A stretch of DNA of 64,000 nt from an uncultured Oscillospiraceae bacterium (GCA_947623745.1 CANQHN010000005.1:62001-126000), one strand, 5' to 3'. Shown: positions 44,538 through 53,187, numbered from the stretch's first letter. Notes: a model not told the origin generated them from the letters alone. Numbers and translations: made by a program.

Positions 44538-45612
44538 AGGGCATAGCGCCGCCGATGGAATCGGGGTTGGCGGAGTTGAGGACGGAGAAGTAGTTCTGGA
44601 TGGTGTCCCGCATTTCGTCGCCGGTGAGGAAGGCCAGGTTGCATTGGGGGATGGCGGCCTTGGCGATGGCGGCGTTGGCGGTGATGCCGTACTGGGCCAC
44701 CAGCTCGGCGGCCTGGTCCAGGTTGGCCGGGTCGGACATATAGCGGATGGAGTCCTCATAGCAGTCCAGGAAATGGGCCACGCTGTCGGGGTTCTCCTTC
44801 AGAAACGCCGTGCGCACAGCCACACAGCCCATGGCCAGTGGGCTGGAGGACACCTTGTCCCACTCCGCGGACAGGTCCAGGGCCTGGCGCACCCCGGAGT
44901 CCTTCAGCAGCAGGCCGGTGGCGGCGGGGACGGGGAGCATACACACCCCGGCGTCCTCCGAGGACATCTTGGCGGTGATCTCCTGGGGGGTGAGCCACTG
45001 GATGGTCACGTCGGCGGCGGGGTCCAGGTGGTTCTGGGTCAGGACGTAGTTGAGGATATACTCCGGGTTGGCCCCCTGGCCGGTGGCGTAGATGGTCTTG
45101 CCCGCCAGATCGGCCACCGACTGCACGCTCTCCCCCTTCTCCAGGATGTAGAGCACGCCGTAGGTGTTCACCGCCAGCATGGTGATGTTGCCGTCGGTGC
45201 GGTTGTAGAGGGTGGCGGCCATGTTGGTGGCGATGGCGGCGATGTCCACCTCGCCGCTGTTCAGAGCGGCCACCACCTGGTCGTTGGCGTCCACGATGGA
45301 GAAGCTGTCCAGCGAGTCGTTGGAGGGGTCGTCGTCCTCATTGTCGGCCAGCAGCTTGGCCGCGCCCACTCCGGTGGGGCCGGAGAGGAACATAGCCTTG
45401 GGGAGAATCAGATCAGCGGCGGCGGAAGAGCTGCCGGCGCTGGAGGAGGCGTCCCCGGGAGCGCTGGTGCTGGCAGAGCTGGCCGGCGCGCTGCTGGAGG
45501 CGGGGGGATCACCGCCGGGCTGCTTCTGGCAGGCGGACAGGGGGAGGCCCAGCAGGCTCACGCACAGCAGGGCCGCGAGAAATTTGCGCAGGTTCATGGT
45601 TTCGTGGTTCAT
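44512..45612 (-). CDS. ABC transporter substrate-binding lipoprotein (NMT1/SsuA-like)
   Basis: 366 residues. Signal with lipobox GLPLSAC, Ser/Ala-rich linker, then a two-lobed periplasmic-binding fold (KAMFLSGPTGVGAAKLLADN; SGEVDIAAIATNMAATLYNR; VADLAGKTIYATGQGANPEY). The SsuA/TauA/THI5 group binds sulfonates, nitrate, bicarbonate or pyrimidine precursors; the ligand cannot be deduced here. The ATG at 45612 overlaps the regulator stop; an ATG at 45597 is an alternative start. Confidence 0.88.
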   Translation of the reverse strand: MNHETMNLRKFLAALLCVSLLGLPLSACQKQPGGDPPASSSAPASSASTSAPGDASSSAGSSSAAADLILPKAMFLSGPTGVGAAKLLADNEDDDPSNDSLDSFSIVDANDQVVAALNSGEVDIAAIATNMAATLYNRTDGNITMLAVNTYGVLYILEKGESVQSVADLAGKTIYATGQGANPEYILNYVLTQNHLDPAADVTIQWLTPQEITAKMSSEDAGVCMLPVPAATGLLLKDSGVRQALDLSAEWDKVSSSPLAMGCVAVRTAFLKENPDSVAHFLDCYEDSIRYMSDPANLDQAAELVAQYGITANAAIAKAAIPQCNLAFLTGDEMRDTIQNYFSVLNSANPDSIGGAMPYDDFYYLP

Positions 45613-46292
45613 CCTTTCGTAATATGGGCGGTCATGACGATGTCATCCAGTGCCGCCAGGTCAGGGACGCGGATGGTCTTTCCCTCCCGCAGGATGATGC
45701 CGGCATCCTCCAGGGTGCTGAAAGCCCGGTACAGAGAGGCCCGGCTGAGCCCCAGGCGCTTGGACAGCTCCGTGGCGGAGCAGGTCAGCGAGCCGTTCTG
45801 GGTATTGGACAGCAGGTAGCGGCCCAGCCGCAGCTCCGCCCCCGAGGTGGCCAGGGCGTGGAGCCGGGCACTCAGGAAACGGATACGGCCGGTGAGGTAG
45901 CGCAGGTAGTTTTGCCGCAGGAGGGTCTGCTCGCTCAGCAGCGCGTCCAAAAGCTCCTCGCTGAGCAGCAGGGCAGTACACGGCGACAGGGCCGTGAGGG
46001 TGGAGGCGTACTCCGCCGCCCGGTTGTACAGGGCGGCAGCCCCGAACAGGGAACCCGGCTTGAGCACGCTTACGGTCAGAGGAGGCTTGCTCACCCGGAC
46101 CTGACCGGCCAGCAGGATACCCAGGCTGCGCCGGAACCGGTCGGGCTGGTAAATGGATGTCCCGGCGGGGTACTCCTCCAAAGTACACCCATCCCGCTCC
46201 AGAACGGCCGCCACCGTCTGGGGAGGTACGTCTGTAAACAGCGCCGAGGAACACAACAGTGACATCTGTTTCTCTGTCAGCTGGCAGCTCAT
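45609..46292 (-). CDS. Crp/Fnr-family transcriptional regulator
   Basis: 227 residues. N-terminal cyclic-nucleotide-like beta-roll (YPAGTSIYQPDRFRRSLGIL, SVLKPGSLFGAAALYN), dimer helix and C-terminal winged helix with recognition helix TCSATELSKRLGLSRASLYR. No Fnr-type cysteine cluster, so an unknown effector is sensed. First gene of the operon with the ABC transporter, preceded by a consensus promoter and a palindrome of CRP geometry. The ATG at 46292 (GAGGTG site) is preferred over the one at 46325. Confidence 0.9.
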   Translation of the reverse strand: MSCQLTEKQMSLLCSSALFTDVPPQTVAAVLERDGCTLEEYPAGTSIYQPDRFRRSLGILLAGQVRVSKPPLTVSVLKPGSLFGAAALYNRAAEYASTLTALSPCTALLLSEELLDALLSEQTLLRQNYLRYLTGRIRFLSARLHALATSGAELRLGRYLLSNTQNGSLTCSATELSKRLGLSRASLYRAFSTLEDAGIILREGKTIRVPDLAALDDIVMTAHITKG

Positions 46293-46317
46293 AGAATACA
46301 CCTCATTCACCAGAATA

Positions 46318-46367
46318 TGTCTCATTTAAGACAAGGAAATTGTAAAACAGCGCCGCACAAATGTCAA
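46318..46367 (-). promoter_or_regulatory. Promoter and candidate Crp-family operator of the ABC operon
   Basis: Minus strand: perfect TTGACA, 17 bp, TACAAT (46339-46367), then across the expected transcription start the palindrome TGTCT-N6-AGACA (46318-46333). The 5-6-5 layout equals that of CRP sites (TGTGA-N6-TCACA), which suggests autoregulation by repression. Confidence 0.65.
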
Positions 46368-46431
46368 GGGTTTGGAATAAGATGGGAAAGAAAAACATGG
46401 CGGAAAAAATCCGCCGGAAGGGGGAGATCTT

Positions 46432-46686
46432 ATGCCGAATTGTCAGCGGGGAAGGCGCGGCGGCCGGCCGGCCGCCGTTCAAGCCGGGTGCGGGAACACT
46501 CTTACGCTCCAGCAGGCCCAGGCCCTGGAGGGGGATGTGCCCGTCCGCCGCTATCCCAACCCCATCGAGACAAAGGACGGCGGCAGCTGCGCCTGTCAGC
46601 TCCGGGAGCTCAACCGCGTCCTGGACCACCAGAACGAGCTGCTGGGACATATCCTGGCCCTGCTCACCGCCCGGCTTGATCCATAA
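46432..46686 (+). CDS. Small hypothetical protein
   Basis: 84 residues, with a GGGGGAG site before the ATG. N-terminal part Gly/Arg-rich, then TLTLQQAQALEGDVPVRRYP and a C-terminal helix (LRELNRVLDHQNELLGHILA) that could form a coiled coil. No family recognised. It stands alone between divergent and convergent genes. Confidence 0.55.
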   Translation: MPNCQRGRRGGRPAAVQAGCGNTLTLQQAQALEGDVPVRRYPNPIETKDGGSCACQLRELNRVLDHQNELLGHILALLTARLDP

Positions 46687-46690
46687 ACAG

Positions 46691-46717
46691 GAGCGCCCCC
46701 GGGTCCCGGGGGCGCTC
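46691..46717. terminator. Hairpin between convergent genes (weak terminator)
   Basis: Perfect 12-bp stem GAGCGCCCCCGG / CCGGGGGCGCTC with loop GTC. T tracts on both sides are short. Confidence 0.5.
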
Positions 46718-46720
46718 ACC

Positions 46721-47278
46721 TTATTTCAGACTCTCCAGATAGGCCGCGGGGCCGGACTGGTACAGGTCGCCGCCGTGGGCGTCCAGGATGACGGTGAGGG
46801 GGAAGTTTTTCACCTCCAGGCGGCGCACCGCCTCACAGCCCAGATCCTCCCAGCAGATGACCTCCAGCTCCTCTACGCTCTCGGCCATCAGGGCCCCGGC
46901 GCCCCCCAGGGCGGCCAGGTAGACGGCCCCGTTGCGCACCACCGCGTCCTTGACGGCCTGGTTCCGGGCCCCCTTGCCAATCATGATGGCCTGGCCCAGG
47001 TCCAGGAGCCGGGGGGAGTAGGCGTCCATCCGCCCGCTGGTGGTGGGGCCGGCGGAGCCGATGACCTGCCCGGGGCGCTCCGGGGTGGGGCCCACGTAGT
47101 ACAGAGCAGAGCCCTCCACCGGGAAGGGCAGCTCCTTTCCGGCGTCCAGCAGCTCCATCATCCGCTTGTGGGCGGCGTCCCGGGCGGTGTAGACGGTGCC
47201 GGACAGCAGCACCGTGTCCCCGGCCCGCAGGGGGGCCAGGTCGGCGGGGGTGACGGGGGTGGTCAGTTTATATTCCAT
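46721..47278 (-). CDS. Class I fumarase / L-tartrate dehydratase-type hydro-lyase, beta subunit
   Basis: 185 residues of the Fe-S hydro-lyase C-terminal family. VLLSGTVYTARDAAHKRMME, YYVGPTPERPGQVIGSAGPT, TSGRMDAYSPRLLDLGQAIM and the IGKGARN segment are typical. Pairs with the alpha subunit encoded upstream to form a [4Fe-4S] dehydratase, most likely fumarase. AGGAGGG site lies in the end of the small membrane-protein gene. Confidence 0.92.
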   Translation of the reverse strand: MEYKLTTPVTPADLAPLRAGDTVLLSGTVYTARDAAHKRMMELLDAGKELPFPVEGSALYYVGPTPERPGQVIGSAGPTTSGRMDAYSPRLLDLGQAIMIGKGARNQAVKDAVVRNGAVYLAALGGAGALMAESVEELEVICWEDLGCEAVRRLEVKNFPLTVILDAHGGDLYQSGPAAYLESLK

Positions 47279-47281
47279 GGG

Positions 47282-47434
47282 TCAGTCCCTCCTGTTTTTC
47301 AGATCTTCAATAGCGTAGACGATACATCCCGTAGCGGCGGCACCCATCGCCAGAAGTCCGCCCGGTAGACCCAGGAACATCCCAAAGTAGCCCACCGTAA
47401 GGACGATCAATGCGGAGACGATTGCCTTTGTCAT
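47282..47434 (-). CDS. 50-residue membrane protein between the fumarase subunits
   Basis: Begins MTKAIVSALIVLTVGYFG, contains two short hydrophobic stretches (about 4-20 and 24-41, Gly-rich turn between them) and ends in the charged IEDLKNRRD. It sits 18 bp after the alpha-subunit stop and 3 bp before the beta-subunit start, with a GGGAGGGAACGG site, so it belongs to the operon. No known family; a membrane tether or a phage-holin-like small protein are possible readings. Confidence 0.7.
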   Translation of the reverse strand: MTKAIVSALIVLTVGYFGMFLGLPGGLLAMGAAATGCIVYAIEDLKNRRD

Positions 47435-47452
47435 GGCCGTTCCCTCCCCGGA

Positions 47453-48292
47453 TCACAGCTCCGCCGAGGCCCGGCGGGTGACGTGGCAGCTGACATTGAC
47501 CGCCACCGGCAGGCCCGCCACATGGGTGGGGGCCGCCTCAATGGCCAGCCCCAGGCAGGTGGTCTGGCCGCCGAACCCCTGGGGGCCGATGCCCAGGGCG
47601 TTGATCTCCTCCAGCAGCTCCGCCTCCAGCGCGGCGTAGAAGGGGTCGGGGTTGGGGACGTCCAGGGGCCGGAGCAGGGCGTGTTTGGCCAGGGCGGCCA
47701 CCTTGTCGAAGGAGCCCCCCACGCCGATGCCCAGGATGATGGGGGGGCAGGGGTTGGGCCCGGCCAGGCGCGCCGTCTCCACCACGAACTTCTTCACGCC
47801 CTCCACCCCGTCGGCGGGCTTGAGCATCCCCAGGCGGCTCATGTTCTCCGAGCCGAAGCCCTTGGGGGCCACGGTGAGCTTGAACCCGTCCCCGGGGACG
47901 ATACGGACAGTAATCGCGGCGGGGGTGTTGTCCTCCGTGTTGACCCGGCGCAGGGGGTCGCCTACGATGGACTTGCGGAGGTAGCCCTCCCCGTAGCCCC
48001 GGCGGACCCCCTCGTGGATGGCGTCCTCGAAATTGCCCTCAATATGGACCTCCTGTCCCAGCTCCACAAAGATGCAGGCCATGCCGGTGTCCTGGCAGAT
48101 GGGCACGCACCGGCTCTGGGCCAGCTCCACGTTGTCCCACAGCAGGTCCAGGGTCTGCCTGGCCAGGGGCCAGGGCTCCTCCTGGCGGCGGCGGTCCAGG
48201 GCGGCTGCCACGTCGGGGGGCAGCTGGGTATTGGCCCGGATACACAGCTCGGCCACGGCGTCGGTGATGGCGGCGGCGGTCACAGTCCTCAT
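47453..48292 (-). CDS. Class I fumarase / L-tartrate dehydratase-type hydro-lyase, alpha subunit
   Basis: 279 residues. Fe-S ligand cysteines are in PICQDTGMACIF, in GPNPCPPIILGIGVGGSFDK and later in the chain; also ALGIGPQGFGGQTTCLGLAI. This is the catalytic subunit of the two-part enzyme that interconverts fumarate and malate (or dehydrates tartrate). First gene of the operon. Confidence 0.93.
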   Translation of the reverse strand: MRTVTAAAITDAVAELCIRANTQLPPDVAAALDRRRQEEPWPLARQTLDLLWDNVELAQSRCVPICQDTGMACIFVELGQEVHIEGNFEDAIHEGVRRGYGEGYLRKSIVGDPLRRVNTEDNTPAAITVRIVPGDGFKLTVAPKGFGSENMSRLGMLKPADGVEGVKKFVVETARLAGPNPCPPIILGIGVGGSFDKVAALAKHALLRPLDVPNPDPFYAALEAELLEEINALGIGPQGFGGQTTCLGLAIEAAPTHVAGLPVAVNVSCHVTRRASAEL

Positions 48293-48408
48293 AGCGGTAT
48301 CTCCTCTCCGGGCGGCCTGCCGCCCGCGGTTTTCCCTATTTTATCAGAAAGGGCGGGCAAATGCAACGCGCGGCGCCCCCCATTCGCGGAAAAAGGCGCC
48401 GCGGCGGC

Positions 48409-48443
48409 AAAAAAACGGGCGGCCCTGCGGCCGCCCGTTTTTC
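48409..48443 (-). terminator. Terminator of SLH protein 1
   Basis: Stem ACGGGCGGCC / GGCCGCCCGT with a CTGC loop and, on the minus strand, a run of T residues after it. Confidence 0.85.
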
Positions 48444-48450
48444 CAATCGT

Positions 48451-50094
48451 TTAGTTGTTCGCGGCGTTGTAGAGGAAGGAGATGATCTGCGCCCGGCTGC
48501 AGATGGAGTTGGGGGCGAAGGAGCCGTCGCCCATGCCGGAGGCGATCTCATTCTCCACCGCCCAGGCCACAGCCTGGCGGTAGGGGGCGCTGGTGGGGAT
48601 GTCGTAGAAGACATTCTGGCCCTCCTCGGGGGAGCCGGCCTGCTTCCACAGGTACTGCACCGCAGCGGCCCGCGTACACTGGTCGTTGGGCCGGAAGGAG
48701 GTGCTGGTCACGATGCCGCGCCGGTAGGCCCACAGGGCGGCGTTGTAGTACCAGGCGCCCTGGGGCACGTCGATATAGGGGTTGACGGTCCCCACCACGG
48801 GCTTGCCCGCGGCGCTCCACAGCATGGAGATGATCTGGGCGTTGGTGCAGGTGGCGTCGGGGGCGAAGGTGCCGTCGCCCATGCCGGTGGTGATGCGGTT
48901 CGCCACGGCCCACTTCACCTGCTCAAGGGCCCAGTGGTTGGTGGGGACGTCGGTAAAGTCGGGGACGTTGATGGGGGTGACATCCCGCCAGATGGCGTCG
49001 ATGTGGCCGTTGTCCCGGGGGGTGAAGGTGTCGCCGGGGGCGTAGCGCTTCACGCCGATGGTCCAGTGGTCAAACTCCTTGCCGGTGGGGGTGGTGAAGC
49101 CCAGCGCCTCGGGGGTGGGGAGGACCGCGTCCTTCCTGGCCTCCTTGGGGGTCATACTGATGATCTTCTGCTCACCGGTGGTGCCGTTGTAGCTGCTGTA
49201 GAAGATGTGGACGGTGTCCGTGTCCTCCCAGACGGGGTACAGGGTCAGGTCCCCATTGCCCGGCATGTAGGTGTCGGCGGAGGTCCAGAGGATCTCCGTC
49301 CCGTCGGGGATGTTGGTCCAGCCGCCGAACTGCTTGCCCTTGGGGGGCTTGATGTAGCCGAAATCGCTGATGTCCTTCAAGTCGATCTCCTGGCGGCGCA
49401 CGTCAGAGTCGCGGTAGAGGAAGGAGAAGGACCTCCCGTCCACCTGGTAAGTGACGGTGCAGTCCAGAAGGTCGTCCGTCCAGATGGGCTCAAAGACCAC
49501 GTGGGCGTCGTTGATCACGCAGTGGCTGGCGGAGATGTACTCCTCACCGGGGACGGGGGAGTCCTGCCAGGGGGGAAGGATGGAGCTCTTCCAGCCCACG
49601 ATGGCCCTGCCCTCGGGGACGGGGACGGAGATGCTGGCCCCCACGTTGGGGAGCTTGACCACGCCGTTCTCCATAGAGGGGAGGGCGATGACGGTGCCGG
49701 CGTCGCAGTAGTACTCGCTGCTGATGGAGCCGACCTTGAACTCAACGAAGCAGTTGATCCAGGTGGCGTACAGGGACACGTGGCCGGTCAGGTTGATCAC
49801 GTCGCCGGGGCCGTAGACGGAAGTGGTCCCCTCCATACGCCAGCCCTCGAAAGCCAGGCCCCAGGGGGCCAGCCCGATGTCCGCCGGGGCCTTGAGTGTG
49901 TAGAGGCCCGCCGGGGCCTCGTCCATATAAACAAAATGGCGGCTGTCGCCCGAATTGTAGGCGACGAGGCACTGAGAGGCCTGGGCGGCCGTGCCGCCGT
50001 TCCCCGCGGCGGGTGCCGCCGCGGCAGCCGCCGGACTGACCAGCAGGGAGGCCGCCAGGGAGAGGGCGAGCATAAGAGAGAGCCATTTTTTCAT
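48451..50094 (-). CDS. Cell-surface protein with InlB-type repeats and three SLH domains (paralog 1)
   Basis: 547 residues. Signal peptide (cut after about VSPAAAAA), an N-terminal region of beta repeats with the GW...YGPGD...ATW pattern of Listeria-Bacteroides/InlB B-repeats (about 60-365), then three SLH domains (FTDVPTNHWALEQVKWAVAN; YIDVPQGAWYYNAALWAYRR; YDIPTSAPYRQAVAWAVENE). SLH domains tie it to the cell wall. It is a tandem paralog of the next gene upstream, sharing domain order and even the sequence around the ribosome binding site. Confidence 0.92.
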   Translation of the reverse strand: MKKWLSLMLALSLAASLLVSPAAAAAAPAAGNGGTAAQASQCLVAYNSGDSRHFVYMDEAPAGLYTLKAPADIGLAPWGLAFEGWRMEGTTSVYGPGDVINLTGHVSLYATWINCFVEFKVGSISSEYYCDAGTVIALPSMENGVVKLPNVGASISVPVPEGRAIVGWKSSILPPWQDSPVPGEEYISASHCVINDAHVVFEPIWTDDLLDCTVTYQVDGRSFSFLYRDSDVRRQEIDLKDISDFGYIKPPKGKQFGGWTNIPDGTEILWTSADTYMPGNGDLTLYPVWEDTDTVHIFYSSYNGTTGEQKIISMTPKEARKDAVLPTPEALGFTTPTGKEFDHWTIGVKRYAPGDTFTPRDNGHIDAIWRDVTPINVPDFTDVPTNHWALEQVKWAVANRITTGMGDGTFAPDATCTNAQIISMLWSAAGKPVVGTVNPYIDVPQGAWYYNAALWAYRRGIVTSTSFRPNDQCTRAAAVQYLWKQAGSPEEGQNVFYDIPTSAPYRQAVAWAVENEIASGMGDGSFAPNSICSRAQIISFLYNAANN

Positions 50095-50143
50095 CCTGAT
50101 TCCACTCCTCTGAACTTATTATGCCAAGGGTAAGGTTACCATC

Positions 50144-50172
50144 ATTTTACTCTACAATCTCCGCTAACGCAA
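50144..50172 (-). promoter_or_regulatory. Promoter of SLH protein 1
   Basis: Minus strand: TTGCGT, 17 bp, TAAAAT. Confidence 0.7.
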
Positions 50173-50194
50173 GGGGATTGTCGAATATTTTGAA

Positions 50195-50226
50195 AACGCG
50201 CCGCAGAATTCTTTCCGCGGCGCGTT
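50195..50226 (-). terminator. Terminator of SLH protein 2
   Basis: 10-bp stem AACGCGCCGC / GCGGCGCGTT with a 12-nt loop; a short T-rich tail follows on the minus strand. Confidence 0.65.
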
Positions 50227-50238
50227 CTCTTTTGTGGA

Positions 50239-52296
50239 TCATAACCTGGCCATGGCGTTGTAGATGAAGGTGACGATCTGGGCCCGGGTGCAGATCATAT
50301 CCGGGGCAAAGGTGCCGTCTCCCATGCCGGAGGTGATCTGGTTGGCCGCCGCCCAGGCCACCGCCCGGGCGTAGGGGGCGCCGGCGGGGACGTCGGTGAA
50401 GCCGGTCCCCTCCGCGGCGGGGGAGCCGGCCTGCTTCCACAGGTACTCCGCCGTCATGGCCCGGGTGCAGCCGGTGTCCGCCCGGAAGGCGCCGGTGTCC
50501 ACCATGCCCTGCTCATAGGCCCACAGGGCGGCGTTGTAGTACCAGGCCCCCGCCGCCACGTCAGAGTACGGGTTTTCAATGGCGGGGACCGGCTTGCCCG
50601 CGGCGTTCCACAGCATGGAGATGATCTGGGCGTTGGTGCAGGGGGCGTCCGGGGCGAAGGTGCCGTCCCCCATGCCGGAGACGATCTTGTTCTCCACCGC
50701 CCAGGCGATGAATTTGGCGGCCCAGTGGGTAGGAGGGACGTCGGTGAAGTCGGAGGCGGACGGAGCGGGCTGCGCCGGGGCAGCGGAGTTCTTTTCAAAG
50801 GACGCGTTGATGGAGAGCGAGGTATCGGGCATACGGAAGGAGTACTTGCTCTCGGTCACCTTTTGCAGGGCTACGGTGGTGTTGGCCTCGTCCCGGAGCT
50901 CCAGTTTTTTCAGCTGATAGCCGGAGTCCGGCTGGACGGTGATGGTCACCAGGTCCTTGTAGGAGGCCCTGCCGGGCTGAAAGACCAGTTTGCCCCCGTC
51001 GAAGGAAAAGACCTTCTCCCTGTCCTCCGCGGTGGCGGCGCGCCAGATGGCGTCGATGTTCGCCCCGTCATAGACCTCAAAGGTGTCCCCCGGGGCGTAG
51101 TGGGTGCCGGAGATGGTCCAGTAGTCGAACACCTGCCCGGCCGGGGTGGTGAAGCCCAGCTCGCCGGGCGTAGGCAGCAGGAGCGCTCTGCCGGGGGCCA
51201 CGCTTATGTTCCGCTCCTCCCCGGAGGAGCCGTTGTAGCTGTTGAACCGGACGTGGATGGAGCCCATATCCTCCCACACGGGGTAGAGGGTGAGCTTGCT
51301 CCGGTCCGGCCGGTAGTCGTGGTTGGGCCACCACTGGAACCCGGGCAGGTCCGGGTCGGAGGTCCAGCCCGCGAACTGTTTCCCGGAGGGGGCCCTGACG
51401 CCGCTGAAGTCTGTGATGTCCTTCAGGTGGATGATCCCGTTGTCCAGCTGGGAGTCGTAGTAGTAGAAGTGGAAGGACTGCCCGTTCACTACGTAGGTGA
51501 TGGCGCAGGCCAGCTCGTCGTCCGCCCAGACCGCATCAAAGTTGGTCTGATACTGGGTCAAGGTGAACCGGCTGCCGGGGGCGCAGGTCTCGCCGTAGAC
51601 CGGGCTGCTGCGCCAGGGGAGATAGTAGCGGACCTGCCAGCCCGCGAGAGCCTTCCCGTCGGGGACAGGGACCTGTTTCGCGCTCCCGCCGTCCAGGATC
51701 GAGAGGGAGCCGTTTTGGATGGTGGGCAGAGTGATGGCGGAGCCGGCGTCAAGGTAGGAGGTCCCGCCGGAGGAGCCGACGCTGAATACGATGCAGCACG
51801 GGGCCCAGGTGGCGCTGAGTGTGATATTGCCGCTTAATTGGAGGACATCGCCGGGGCCGTAGAGGGAGTCGGTCCCCCCCAGCTTCCAGCCGCCGAAAGC
51901 GCTGTCCCGCTGGGTCAGGCCCGTCTCCTCCGGGGACTTGACCACATAGCGCCCGGCGGGCGCCGCATCCTTAAAGATCGTGTACCGCTCGTCCCCCGCG
52001 TCGTAGGTGATGTAGTACCACTGGGAGGGATCCTGGGCCTCGACAGGGATCCACTCGCCCGGCGTAACTTCCGCCGTACCGCCGGGGCCGGTCACGACCG
52101 CGTCCTGGCTGTAATCCGGCTGGACGTCCACCTTGCCGGAATTGGGCGCGGGGGACAGCTCGCTGGTGCCGGACCGGGAGGGGTATGGATCGACGGGGGT
52201 CGCGGTTATGGTGGCAGCCGATACCGGGCCGGCCAGCAGCGACAACGCCAGAGAGAGGGCGAGGCTGAGAGAGAGGATCTGTTTCGTCTGTTTCAT
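50239..52296 (-). CDS. Cell-surface protein with InlB-type repeats and three SLH domains (paralog 2)
   Basis: 685 residues. Signal peptide ending near GPVSAA, a linker, the same beta-repeat module as paralog 1 (KDAAPAGRYVVKSPEETGL, YGPGDVLQLSGNITLSATW, HVRFNSYNGSSGEERNI), then an added roughly 65-residue beta domain (LVTITVQPDSGYQLKKLEL, FRMPDTSLSINASFEK) absent from paralog 1, and three SLH domains. The start is the ATG at 52296 with AAGGAGCGGAACCAGG, nearly the same leader as paralog 1. The frame is open far upstream, but that is antisense to DUF554 sequence. Confidence 0.92.
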   Translation of the reverse strand: MKQTKQILSLSLALSLALSLLAGPVSAATITATPVDPYPSRSGTSELSPAPNSGKVDVQPDYSQDAVVTGPGGTAEVTPGEWIPVEAQDPSQWYYITYDAGDERYTIFKDAAPAGRYVVKSPEETGLTQRDSAFGGWKLGGTDSLYGPGDVLQLSGNITLSATWAPCCIVFSVGSSGGTSYLDAGSAITLPTIQNGSLSILDGGSAKQVPVPDGKALAGWQVRYYLPWRSSPVYGETCAPGSRFTLTQYQTNFDAVWADDELACAITYVVNGQSFHFYYYDSQLDNGIIHLKDITDFSGVRAPSGKQFAGWTSDPDLPGFQWWPNHDYRPDRSKLTLYPVWEDMGSIHVRFNSYNGSSGEERNISVAPGRALLLPTPGELGFTTPAGQVFDYWTISGTHYAPGDTFEVYDGANIDAIWRAATAEDREKVFSFDGGKLVFQPGRASYKDLVTITVQPDSGYQLKKLELRDEANTTVALQKVTESKYSFRMPDTSLSINASFEKNSAAPAQPAPSASDFTDVPPTHWAAKFIAWAVENKIVSGMGDGTFAPDAPCTNAQIISMLWNAAGKPVPAIENPYSDVAAGAWYYNAALWAYEQGMVDTGAFRADTGCTRAMTAEYLWKQAGSPAAEGTGFTDVPAGAPYARAVAWAAANQITSGMGDGTFAPDMICTRAQIVTFIYNAMARL

Positions 52297-52340
52297 CCTG
52301 GTTCCGCTCCTTCTGTTCAGATTTGGCTGGTGACGATTTG

Positions 52341-52369
52341 AGTTTACCTTATTTTTTCTCTTTATGCAA
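52341..52369 (-). promoter_or_regulatory. Promoter of SLH protein 2
   Basis: Minus strand: TTGCAT, 17 bp, TAAACT. Confidence 0.65.
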
Positions 52370-52384
52370 GGAGATCGCGGATAA

Positions 52385-52423
52385 AAACAGGGAACGCGCC
52401 GCGGAAATGATTTCCGTGGCGCG
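52385..52423 (-). terminator. Terminator of the DUF554 gene
   Basis: 13-bp stem CGCGCCGCGGAAA / TTTCCGTGGCGCG (one G-U pair) with loop TGA; GTTTTTAT follows on the minus strand. Confidence 0.75.
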
Positions 52424-52433
52424 CAGCTCTTGG

Positions 52434-53159
52434 TCATATAGGGAGGAAGCTGGAAAGGATGCCGCCCACCACCAGGGCCGGGAGCATGTTGGCCACCCGG
52501 AATTTGGTCCCAAAGGCCAGGTTGCAGCCCAGGCAGAAGATCATCACCGAGCCCAGGTGGGACAGACTGGCGATGACCTGGGCGCTGAACACCGGGGCCA
52601 GGAGGCTGGCGCAGATGGTCACGCCCCCCTGGAGTACGCCCACGGGCAGGGCGGAGAAGAGGGCCCCCTTGCCGTAGGTGGAGGTGCAGATCATCACCAT
52701 CATGAAGTCCAGGATGGACTTGGTGAACAGGGTGGACGGGTCGTGGGAGAGGGCGTCCTGCATGGCGCCCACGATGGCCATGGCCCCGATGCACACCACC
52801 AGGGAGGTGGTGACGAAACCCTCCACGAACTTGTTGTCCTCGCCCCGGCTGGCCTTTGCCCGGAGCCACTCCCCCAGGCGCTCCAGCTTACCCTCAAAGT
52901 CCAGGAACTCGCCGATGAGCACGCCGATGACCAGGGACAGGATGAGTCCCAGGGTGTCCCCGGAGGCCAGGGACCCGCCCTGCACCTGCATCATCCCGGG
53001 CAGAGCGCCGGTGGCCCCGATGAACAGGGTGCACACGCCCAGGATCTTCATGATGGCGTCCTGATAGTGGGGCTTCAGTCCCCCCTTGATGACGTATCCG
53101 ATGCCGCCGCCCACCAGGATGGCCAGCACGTTGACGACCGTTCCAATGCCAGTGAACAA
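52434..53159 (-). CDS. DUF554-family membrane protein
   Basis: 241 residues, about seven membrane helices. GTVVNVLAILVGGGIGYVIK, the central LILSLVIGVLIGEFLDFEGK and GFVTTSLVVCIGAMAIVGAM match the DUF554/YdfK family, putative small-molecule transporters of unknown substrate. TTG start with AAAGGT 9 bp before; no better start is present. Confidence 0.88.
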   Translation of the reverse strand: MFTGIGTVVNVLAILVGGGIGYVIKGGLKPHYQDAIMKILGVCTLFIGATGALPGMMQVQGGSLASGDTLGLILSLVIGVLIGEFLDFEGKLERLGEWLRAKASRGEDNKFVEGFVTTSLVVCIGAMAIVGAMQDALSHDPSTLFTKSILDFMMVMICTSTYGKGALFSALPVGVLQGGVTICASLLAPVFSAQVIASLSHLGSVMIFCLGCNLAFGTKFRVANMLPALVVGGILSSFLPI

Positions 53160-53187
53160 GAGATCACGACCTTTGTCTGTTTAGAGG

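Noticed and set aside
48451-52296. Possible CRISPR-like or DNA repeats in the SLH region
   Set aside because: The repetition is at protein-domain level (SLH and InlB repeats) with no regular short DNA repeat and spacer pattern.
50239-52869. Upstream extension of SLH protein 2 to 52869
   Set aside because: The extra part reads antisense through DUF554 sequence and past a promoter and terminator; the signal peptide starts at 52296.
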